DNA of 64,000 nucleotides from Sarcodiotheca gaudichaudii (Eukaryota > Rhodophyta > Florideophyceae > Gigartinales > Solieriaceae), in the NCBI GenBank assembly GCA_032355985.1, contig JAUKVZ010000001.1, positions 620,001 through 684,000 of the forward strand, in the 5' to 3' direction. Of the stretch, positions 57,432-64,000 are shown one piece after another (positions within the stretch are counted from its first letter, which is position 1; every line of letters starts with the position of its first letter). The translations under genes and the position numbers were made by a program. The notes below the pieces were generated by a model. That model made no database searches. It worked only from the letters and a program-made list of their open reading frames with translations, and was not told the DNA's origin.

Positions 57432-58229
57432 TCAGGCAACCGGGCCGGCGGTCGCCACACGCGTCGTCGCGCCGTTCTGCGGGCTCGCGGCCGATGTTGA
57501 TTCAGTGGTTGGACGCGGCGAAGCACTCGCCGGCAGCGCCTCCGGCAGCACGTGTTCCTCAATGAACTCGACGCTCATCTGATCGATCTCCATCACCAGC
57601 CGCTCGATCCTGCCCGCGAGGACGTGATGCATGATGAGCACGGGAATGGCGACGATCAGGCCCGCCGCTGTTGTGATCATGGCTTCGTAGATGCCTCCGG
57701 CGAGCAGTTCCGCTTTGCCCAGCGCTTCGCCCGAGGTGGCGACAGTCTGAAACGCCGTGATCATGCCGAAGATCGTGCCCAGAAGACCCAGCAGGGGGGT
57801 CACCGCGGCCACAACCGACAGACTTCGCAGATACTTCCGCAGCTTCAGCACTTCCCGCTCACCCGCTTCTGAGATCTGCCGCTCGATCACTTCCAGAGGC
57901 ATGCCCATGCGGCGAAGGCCTGCCGCAAACACATTCGCCACCGGGCTCGGGTTGCTCTTGCAATACGAAATCGCGCTGTCACGTCCCTGCGCCATCGCCG
58001 CCTGCAGACCAGCGCGAAATCCCGGCGGAATCACGCGCGACCGACGCGTCGAAATCAGACGCTCCGCGATCACGGCCAGCGCAAAAAGGGAGCATGCGCC
58101 GATGGGGATCATCATCGGGCCGCCCTTGATCACGAAATCCCAGATCGACTGCACCTGCAGCGCCGCGATGTCCGCCTCTCCGGCGGCTTCCTGAGCCAGC
58201 GTCATGTGGAAACTCAACATTCCGTTCAT
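57432..58229 (-). CDS. exbB: ExbB/TolQ/MotA-family proton-channel protein
   Basis: A 265-aa protein with three transmembrane helices (about 36-58, 138-160, 178-202). The conserved channel helices read TPLLGLLGTIFGMITAF (144-160) and EAMITTAAGLIVAIPVL (182-198), with a large cytoplasmic loop between TM1 and TM2, as in ExbB and TolQ. A ~40-residue Ser/Ala/Thr-rich tail is extra. The ATG at 58229 has AGAGAGG upstream. Partner of the ExbD-like gene that follows. Confidence 0.94.
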   Translation of the reverse strand: MNGMLSFHMTLAQEAAGEADIAALQVQSIWDFVIKGGPMMIPIGACSLFALAVIAERLISTRRSRVIPPGFRAGLQAAMAQGRDSAISYCKSNPSPVANVFAAGLRRMGMPLEVIERQISEAGEREVLKLRKYLRSLSVVAAVTPLLGLLGTIFGMITAFQTVATSGEALGKAELLAGGIYEAMITTAAGLIVAIPVLIMHHVLAGRIERLVMEIDQMSVEFIEEHVLPEALPASASPRPTTESTSAASPQNGATTRVATAGPVA

Positions 58230-58275
58230 AGCCGTGTACCTCTCTGTCGCCGATTCCCGACGAAGCGTCCGTGCT

Positions 58276-61200
58276 CTAGCGTCCGGGGACAGGCGTCGGC
58301 TTCAATGCCTCCAGCCGCGCATCGGCCATGCGCGCCCACTCCAGCCCCGCCCCGATCTCAATCGCGCGTTCGTAGCTCTCTCGCGCCTTATCCATGTCGT
58401 TGGTCGCCTCCAGGCAACGCCCCGCCTCATACAGCGCCGCTGCGCTCCATTGCGGATATGCGAAGAGAATGTCCACCTTCATGAACTCGCCCACGGCCTT
58501 GTCATACTGATTCTGGGCATACAGGCATTCGCCGATCTGAAACTGAGCCCGTGCCGCGGTTTCGCCATCGTGTTCAGACGCGACCGGCGCATACGCCTCG
58601 ATCGCCTCGGAAAAGCGTCCCATCTGCTCCCGCGCCCAGCCAATGCCGAACTGTGCCTGGAACCAGAGCGCATCATCCGGATGCGCTCTTCGATGACGCA
58701 TCATCGCGCGCTCTGAGTCATCCCAGCGCTGCAACGTCGCCAGCGCCTGACCAAGCCGAAGCAGGGCCGCAGAGGATCGGCTGGAATCATCAAACTCGTC
58801 AACGACGCGCGACAACCGGTCTGCCGCCAGCTCCGGACGGCCTGAAAGCAAGTGAGATTCACCGGAAAGATGCAGCGCCGATTCAAGCACGGGGCTCTCC
58901 GGCTCAAGCTCGATGTACGCATCGAAGTTCTTCGCGGCGTCGTCGTGCCGCGCAAGCGCATACTGGCATGTCGCCAGCTGATAGAGAGCCTGCGCACGAA
59001 GATCGGGCGAAAGCGCATCCTCCCGCGCGCTCTCGCTTCCGAGCAGATCCTCCATGATCGCGGCCGCTTCTTCATGCTCTTCGGCGGCCGCAAGGAGATC
59101 GGCAAGCTCAAGCGCCACGTACGGGCGCAGGTCTGCGGGCGGCGCATCACCCAACTGGCGCAACAGCGCCTCACGGGCGTGTCGATCATCACCGGACGCA
59201 CGCAGCAATGATGCATGCTCAAGACGCACGGAATGCTGAATCGTCGGATCCATCACGGCCCAGTCCCGCTCGGTGATCCTGTCGAACGCTCGCATGGCGT
59301 CGCGCTGCTGACCCTGGCGAGCCATGGCCAGCACGAGTTGAGCTTTCGCGCCGGCGGCGCTGCGATCGTCGAGATCGCCGCCAAGCGCTCGTTCCAGCGC
59401 TTCCTGAGCCTTCGCATGCTCACCAAGCGCCGTCAGGGCCTGAGCGCGATCAAAGTCGACCTGGGCAGCCGATTCAGACGACGCTTCCTCGAATCCTTGA
59501 AGCAATGTGTCAGCGCTTTCGAAATCGCCTTCGGCAAGTGCGATCGTCGCCAGATGGCGGCGCGCAAATGGCGCAAACTCGGACTCCGGCGCTTTCTCCA
59601 TGATGGTCATAAACGCGTTCTGCGCTTCGTCATACGACTCGCGCGCCAGGTGAATCTGGCCAATCTCGAAGAGCGCATGCCGCTGATCCTGCTGGTCTGC
59701 CTCACTTTGCAACACCGACTCAAACTGATCCATCGCGGCGTCCGGCCGATCGCCGCGCACGAGCGCCAGACCCAGTTTCAGCCGCACACGCGCCTCGTCG
59801 GCAGCATCCGCCGGCATATCCAGTCGCCGCTCGTACCAGCGACGAGCCATATCCCAGTCATCGTCATCCGTGGCAAGGTCGCCCAGCGTCTCCAGCGCCG
59901 ACGCATGCGCATCGATGAGTTCGCCTTCGTTGACAAGCGCCTCTAGCAACTCGGCGGCTGCTTCATCCTCGCCAAGATCAGCACGGACAAGTCCCAGGCG
60001 GAACAGGGCATCCTGTGATGTTGAGGAATCTGAGCTTTGATTCTGCGCTTTCGAATAACACTTCGCGGCATCGGCCAGCCGCCCATCGAAGTACGCGTGC
60101 TCACCCAGCATGAACCAGGCTTTCGCTTCATCCGGATGGCCTTCGAACTTCTCCACGAAACGCTTGCATTCAACAGCGCCCGCCTCGCGTCCTTCGACTT
60201 TCGTTGTCAGCGATGCCTTGAAGAACTGAAGATCACCGGCAAGCTGATCGTCCAGGCCATCGGCTGAAAGATCCCGCAATACGCCAAGCGCCTCTTCATC
60301 CGACCCGGCTTTCCAAAGCGCCACGGCGCGTTCGTAGCCCATCCGTGCCTGCTGCGACTCATCGCCGCTCGCCCGCGCCGAGATGGCGAAGAGCGCGGCC
60401 GCCTGCTCCGGCTCATCCATTGCGACGTGGCAACGCGCTCGAAGATACGCCGCATCGGATGAGGATGTCTCGTCATCGGCGAGCAGCGCATCACACACGG
60501 ATGCTGCCTCATCAATATCGCCAAGTTCATACAGGCAGCGCGCAATGAGAAGCTGCGCATCCGCCTCCGCCGCCCGTGCGGGCGATTCGGTTTCCAGCCG
60601 CTGCAGAGTGGATCGCGCCGTTCGCGCATCGCCCATGCGAAGCTCGATGAAGGCCAGACCGACACGCGCTTCGGCTCGGGTGGACTCATTGGTCGTCAAC
60701 AGAGCTTCGCGAAAGCGCTTTGCCGCGGCGTCATCCCGCCCAAGCGCCTGATGCGCCCGCGCCATCAGCAGGCATCGTTGACTGATCAGCGGGCCATCAT
60801 CAGAGAGATTCGAGTCGCTCAGGATCGAAAGCACCTTGTCATGCTGCTGCATGGCGGCATGAGAGGATGCAGCGAAGTACGCCGACCGCTCAAGAGCCTT
60901 CGCATTTTCAATCGAAGATCCGCGCCTTTCGAAGACTTCAGCGGCGCCTTCATATTGGCCGGCGCGATGCTCGCTTTCAATGAGCATGCCGATGACGACG
61001 TCGCGATGAGCATGCTCTTCGTGCTCGTCATTGAATTGCTCGGCCACTTTCGCCGCGTCTTCAAAGGCGCCTTCGGCCATGTGTGACTGACAGAGAAGCA
61101 CGAGCGCCTCTGCGTGAAAATCGAAATCCGATTCCCCCCGGAGCCGGATCAACTGCTCGATGGCGAGCTCGGGCCGCCCGGTCCTCGCGTAGGCGACACC

Positions 61201-61431
61201 CAGCCCGTATCGAGCGAGTCGCTCTTCCTCGAGCGCTGGTCGAGACTCGAGGAAGGACATGTACTCATCGATCGCCAGTTCATTGAGCCCGCGTCGAAGA
61301 AAGCCGTTGGCCGCCACGAGTTGTCTGTTCGGCGCCGCGTCTGACTCTGCTGCGAGGGCTGTTCCGTCGTCAGGAGCGCCGAAGAAAAACAGGGCGGCGC
61401 AGAGCAGAAAGATGGTGTGTGATCGTTTCAT
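58276..61431 (-). CDS. Large periplasmic TPR-repeat protein
   Basis: A 1051-aa protein with a signal peptide (MKRSHTIFLLCAALFFFGAP, cleavage near AAES) and then ~25 tetratricopeptide-like helix pairs over nearly the whole length (for example AIEQLIRLRGESDFDFHAEA, ALGVLRDLSADGLDDQ, AVGEFMKVDILFAYPQWS). The pattern recalls YbgF/CpoB and BamD-type TPR proteins that bind envelope partners. GAGGTG is six bases before the ATG. It is the first gene of the exbBD-transducer operon; 46 bp separate it from exbB. Confidence 0.85.
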   Translation of the reverse strand: MKRSHTIFLLCAALFFFGAPDDGTALAAESDAAPNRQLVAANGFLRRGLNELAIDEYMSFLESRPALEEERLARYGLGVAYARTGRPELAIEQLIRLRGESDFDFHAEALVLLCQSHMAEGAFEDAAKVAEQFNDEHEEHAHRDVVIGMLIESEHRAGQYEGAAEVFERRGSSIENAKALERSAYFAASSHAAMQQHDKVLSILSDSNLSDDGPLISQRCLLMARAHQALGRDDAAAKRFREALLTTNESTRAEARVGLAFIELRMGDARTARSTLQRLETESPARAAEADAQLLIARCLYELGDIDEAASVCDALLADDETSSSDAAYLRARCHVAMDEPEQAAALFAISARASGDESQQARMGYERAVALWKAGSDEEALGVLRDLSADGLDDQLAGDLQFFKASLTTKVEGREAGAVECKRFVEKFEGHPDEAKAWFMLGEHAYFDGRLADAAKCYSKAQNQSSDSSTSQDALFRLGLVRADLGEDEAAAELLEALVNEGELIDAHASALETLGDLATDDDDWDMARRWYERRLDMPADAADEARVRLKLGLALVRGDRPDAAMDQFESVLQSEADQQDQRHALFEIGQIHLARESYDEAQNAFMTIMEKAPESEFAPFARRHLATIALAEGDFESADTLLQGFEEASSESAAQVDFDRAQALTALGEHAKAQEALERALGGDLDDRSAAGAKAQLVLAMARQGQQRDAMRAFDRITERDWAVMDPTIQHSVRLEHASLLRASGDDRHAREALLRQLGDAPPADLRPYVALELADLLAAAEEHEEAAAIMEDLLGSESAREDALSPDLRAQALYQLATCQYALARHDDAAKNFDAYIELEPESPVLESALHLSGESHLLSGRPELAADRLSRVVDEFDDSSRSSAALLRLGQALATLQRWDDSERAMMRHRRAHPDDALWFQAQFGIGWAREQMGRFSEAIEAYAPVASEHDGETAARAQFQIGECLYAQNQYDKAVGEFMKVDILFAYPQWSAAALYEAGRCLEATNDMDKARESYERAIEIGAGLEWARMADARLEALKPTPVPGR

Positions 61432-61495
61432 CTTGTCACCTCTCGGCGGGCACGGCAGAACGCATGCTCAGTCTGTCAGAAGCGGGAAAAGGAGT

Positions 61496-61550
61496 CGATT
61501 GAGCGCGCAGGCGCCACCCTCGCACGAAAAGACGCCGCGACGCTCAATCG
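61496..61550 (-). terminator. Hairpin behind the M56 peptidase gene
   Basis: A perfect 10-bp inverted repeat (CGATTGAGCG 61496-61505, CGCTCAATCG 61541-61550) encloses a second short stem (GGCG/CGCC). On the minus strand it is followed by ACTCCTTTTCCC. It lies ~75 bp after the M56 stop and ~65 bp before the TPR gene start, so it separates the two transcription units. Confidence 0.6.
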
Positions 61551-61625
61551 CTCCTTGGCTGTTGGTGGGCTGCGGGTGTCATGCTGGATGCGCAGACGCC
61601 GCAGACCTTGCAGAAAACCCGAAAA

Positions 61626-64000
61626 TCAGGCGTCTGCTTCTTCGATCTCCTCGACGGCCTCTTCAATCTCTTCGGCCATCTCTTCGATCTCTTCGATGCG
61701 CTCCTCGAGCCGATCGGCCTGACGCTCGATGCCGTCCGCTTCCTTCTCAAGAAGCTTCGCCTGCTGGTGCATCTCGCGGGCGCGACGCTTGAGCTCGCTG
61801 CGCTTGTCGCCGTCCGCTTCATCGGCGAGCTCTTCCAGTTCATCGCCCTCATCTTCGAAGACCTCAGCCTGATTCATCAGAGCCTCGGCCTGCGCCATCA
61901 TCATCTCAACTTCATGCTCGATGGAATGGCGAGCCTCTTCCATGCTGTGAAGCTTCTGCTCGAGATGCATGCGTCGCTCATCCATCAGATGAGCTTCCTT
62001 GTCACGCAGCGTGGCGGTCTGGTGACGCCGCATTTCTTCTTCGTACAGCTTGCGAGCCGCACTGTCCGAAGCGTCCGCGCTTCCATCGCCCGAGATCATG
62101 TCGACGAAAGCGTTAAAGATGAGCTGCTCGAGATCGGTGCCGTGCACGACGATTTCCGTCTCGCCCGGCGTCACATAGATGGGCACATCGCTGCGCGCCA
62201 TGAGCGTGGTGAGATCCTTGAGTTTGCCTTCGGACAGTTGATAGGCCTCGTCCTGATCTTCCTGGTTGAGCATCGTCACGAAGGCCTTGAAGACCATCTG
62301 CTGTGCGCCGTTGCCGTGCACCGTGATGGAGTCATCGCCCGGTTCAACGAGGATGGGCACATCCTGACGCGCCATGAGCGTGGTCAGATCCTTGAGCTTT
62401 CCGCTGGGAAGTTCATAGGTCCTGGTAAAGACGTCGCTCGATTGGCCGACGGAGGCGCCGCCGCCGCGTTGCCCCTGGACAGCTCTTGCACGTTCGCGCT
62501 CGGCGCGCTCCATGGCTCGTTGCTGCTGCTGCTTGACACGGGCCATTTCGCGCTCGCGTTCCTTCATGGCGCGAGCCTTCGCCGCTTCCTGCTCGCGCTT
62601 CATGCGTGCGAGGTCCCGCTGGCGAGCATCGCGCGATGATGCGGCGCCTTCCTTGGAGGCGACAAGCTTCTCAAGCGCTGCCGCCAGACGATCCAGGCGA
62701 TGCTCGAGGTCGGAGACCCTTTCTTCGAGATCGGAATCGGATTCGGTGTTGCCCACGGGACGTGGCTCGACGCCGCGCTCACGCATATGGCGCTCGAACG
62801 TCGACACATCCGGCTCCGGAGGCGCCGGAGCGACTTCGGGCTCAGGCGCACACGCCGCCTTCTTCTCTTCATTACATGCGAGCGCCGGTGAGACCATCAT
62901 CCCTGCGGCGATCAGCGCTGCGGTGGAGGCAATCCCACCGAGCGACAGTCTGGGTCGTGCATGATCCGTCATGACCATTGTCAATCTCCTTGCAAAGCGA
63001 CGAGTGCGAACTGATGTCACTCCCAGCCCGAGAACCGGCGCCGGGATGCGAGAGTCATTGATGTATGTGCGTGTGCGAAGCAGAGCCTGGGCGTATGCCC
63101 TGCGCGAACGAGGCGCAAGCGATGTCACCCAGGCGTCACAGCAGAGATCCGCCTCTTCGCGCAGACGCCGGCGAATCCACCAGACCACCGGATGCCACCA
63201 GAAGAGACAGCCGATCACCATCTCCAGCCAGCACACGAGATTATCCCGACGACGAAGATGCGCAAGCTCATGCAAAAGCACAGCCATGCGACCGTCTTCG
63301 TCAAGATCGGACCAGAGTTCCCGAGGCAGCACCAGCCGGGCGCGGCGGCCGCACCAGACCATCGGAGGCACACGCGCCTCCGTCACGACAACTTCAGGCG
63401 TCCGGCGCAGGCCGATCGAGGCGGCTGCATCTTGAGCCATCTCGACCACGCAAATCGGCGCCGGCGCCGCGCGGCGCATCAGGATGTAGAAGCGAAGGAG
63501 CCGGGTCAGGCACATCGCAGCAGCGATGCAGGCGCCGCCGATCCAGATGGCGGACGGAATGCCGGGCGCCTCGATGACAGCGTCGCGAACATCTGTTGCG
63601 AACACGCGCCATTGCTCGCCGTAGTCAGCTGCGCTTGCCTTCCACGCGACGACGCGCTCAAACAGAGGCGCCAGCGGCTGAGCGATGCTCTGCGTCGCCA
63701 ATTCTTCAGTGGGAACGAGGTCGACAGGAGCATCGAGAACTTCAACCTTCGCAGGTTCGATCGGTTCGGCATAGGGGGGCAGGATGCTGACGCGAGGATT
63801 GCTGGCCGGAAGCGAAGGCGTCACCGATCGCAAGACTCGCGGCTGAGTCACCCAGTCAGATGATCTGGATCGCTGCGCAGGTGTCGATTCGACGGCAAAC
63901 GCCGGGCCATACGCTGCGTTTGGCAGATGACGCCGCACAGGCGAGGTCACCTCGCGAGAGGGCGCGACCGCTTCTGCGGCGTATTCAATAGAAGAGGGTT
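61626..64000 (-). CDS. M56-family (BlaR1-like) metallopeptidase with coiled-coil and duplicated C-terminal module, 5' end outside the window
   Basis: The open frame continues past base 64000, so the N-terminus (normally the first membrane helices) is missing; 791 residues are visible. Near 63,280 is the zinc motif HELAH in VLLHELAHLRRRDNLVCW, with the downstream EADLCCDAW carrying the third ligand. A membrane helix follows (GIASTAALIAAGMMVSPALAC). Then a charged region, an acidic/basic coiled coil with R/E-rich repeats (62,450-62,720), two tandem copies of a 50-residue module (62268-62417 and 62094-62243), and a final Glu-rich coiled coil. BlaR1 proteases sense cell-wall stress; this one lacks the penicillin-sensor domain. 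Confidence 0.85.
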   Translation of the reverse strand, partial: PSSIEYAAEAVAPSREVTSPVRRHLPNAAYGPAFAVESTPAQRSRSSDWVTQPRVLRSVTPSLPASNPRVSILPPYAEPIEPAKVEVLDAPVDLVPTEELATQSIAQPLAPLFERVVAWKASAADYGEQWRVFATDVRDAVIEAPGIPSAIWIGGACIAAAMCLTRLLRFYILMRRAAPAPICVVEMAQDAAASIGLRRTPEVVVTEARVPPMVWCGRRARLVLPRELWSDLDEDGRMAVLLHELAHLRRRDNLVCWLEMVIGCLFWWHPVVWWIRRRLREEADLCCDAWVTSLAPRSRRAYAQALLRTRTYINDSRIPAPVLGLGVTSVRTRRFARRLTMVMTDHARPRLSLGGIASTAALIAAGMMVSPALACNEEKKAACAPEPEVAPAPPEPDVSTFERHMRERGVEPRPVGNTESDSDLEERVSDLEHRLDRLAAALEKLVASKEGAASSRDARQRDLARMKREQEAAKARAMKEREREMARVKQQQQRAMERAERERARAVQGQRGGGASVGQSSDVFTRTYELPSGKLKDLTTLMARQDVPILVEPGDDSITVHGNGAQQMVFKAFVTMLNQEDQDEAYQLSEGKLKDLTTLMARSDVPIYVTPGETEIVVHGTDLEQLIFNAFVDMISGDGSADASDSAARKLYEEEMRRHQTATLRDKEAHLMDERRMHLEQKLHSMEEARHSIEHEVEMMMAQAEALMNQAEVFEDEGDELEELADEADGDKRSELKRRAREMHQQAKLLEKEADGIERQADRLEERIEEIEEMAEEIEEAVEEIEEADA
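62094..62243 (-). repeat. 50-residue module, copy 2, in the M56 protein
   Basis: Codes for a segment beginning YQLSEGKLKDLTTLMARSD and ending AFVDMI. It matches copy 1 at more than half of its positions, with no gap and the same length of 150 bp. Confidence 0.75.
62268..62417 (-). repeat. 50-residue module, copy 1, in the M56 protein
   Basis: Codes for a segment beginning YELPSGKLKDLTTLMARQD and ending AFVTML. The second copy lies directly downstream. Its shape (K-L-x-x-L-T-x-L-M-x-R-x-D-V-P-I) is the same in both. Confidence 0.75.

Noticed and set aside
61581-62639. 352-codon open frame antisense to the M56 gene
   Set aside because: Explained by the repeated Glu/Arg codons of the coiled coil on the coding strand.
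1-64000. CRISPR arrays, tRNA genes, insertion sequences, prophage or other virus-like elements
   Set aside because: No direct-repeat array, no cloverleaf with the T-arm consensus in intergenic space, and no transposase, integrase, capsid or reverse-transcriptase-like frame found.

Overview
The window reads as chromosomal DNA of a planctomycete, most likely class Phycisphaerae. The reasons are the 16S rRNA gene with the planctomycete-type variant GGCTGCAG in the EUB338 region, the absence of a linked 23S gene, a PEP-CTERM-like secreted protein with a Phycisphaerae-style tail, an alternative complex III / caa3 oxidase operon, kdsA (so an LPS-type outer membrane), and very large PD40, toroid and TPR envelope proteins. 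GC content is high, coding is dense, and many genes overlap by 4 bp (ATGA). I see no insertion sequence, prophage, CRISPR array or tRNA gene.

Layout. 0-3.3 kb: a secreted beta-helix protein, ndk, and heme A synthase ctaA on the minus strand. 3.3-18.5 kb: after a 375-bp divergent regulatory gap with a perfect 19-bp palindrome comes one long plus-strand respiratory operon, actABCDEF, a small membrane protein, SCO, coxB(CuA plus cytochrome c), coxA, coxC, coxD and an unassigned membrane protein. It would pass electrons from quinol through alternative complex III to a caa3-type oxygen reductase. 18.5-33.5 kb is housekeeping: an MFS transporter, thyX, rnhA, a glucan phosphorylase, murJ, a PEP-CTERM-like protein, vanZ-like/parA, a thioredoxin-DsbD fusion lipoprotein, dacB and a tRNA-binding protein. 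33.5-43.5 kb, minus strand: uvrA, a PilZ protein, uvrB, a LolCDE/MacB-type ABC pair and gcvH. 43.6-51.1 kb: a sugar isomerase-like protein, cmk-plsC, pabA, a DUF1444-like protein, kdsA, and mcsA-mcsB-comF (protein arginine phosphorylation plus ComF). 51.46-52.95 kb: an isolated 16S rRNA gene with its own strong terminator and a candidate promoter inside the end of comF.

53.2-64 kb, minus strand: a four-gene operon (giant TPR protein, ExbB/TolQ, ExbD/TolR, then a 1266-aa protein) preceded by an M56 (BlaR1-like) peptidase that runs off the window. The 1266-aa protein has a TolB-like PD40 propeller, a TonB/TolA-like transmembrane helix with an S-x3-H-x6-L pattern, a ~500-residue low-complexity linker and a C-terminal prenyltransferase/squalene-cyclase-like alpha/alpha toroid. 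This looks like a Tol-Pal-like, proton-motive-force-driven envelope machine with its parts fused in an unusual order. It is the best candidate in the window for an undescribed system.
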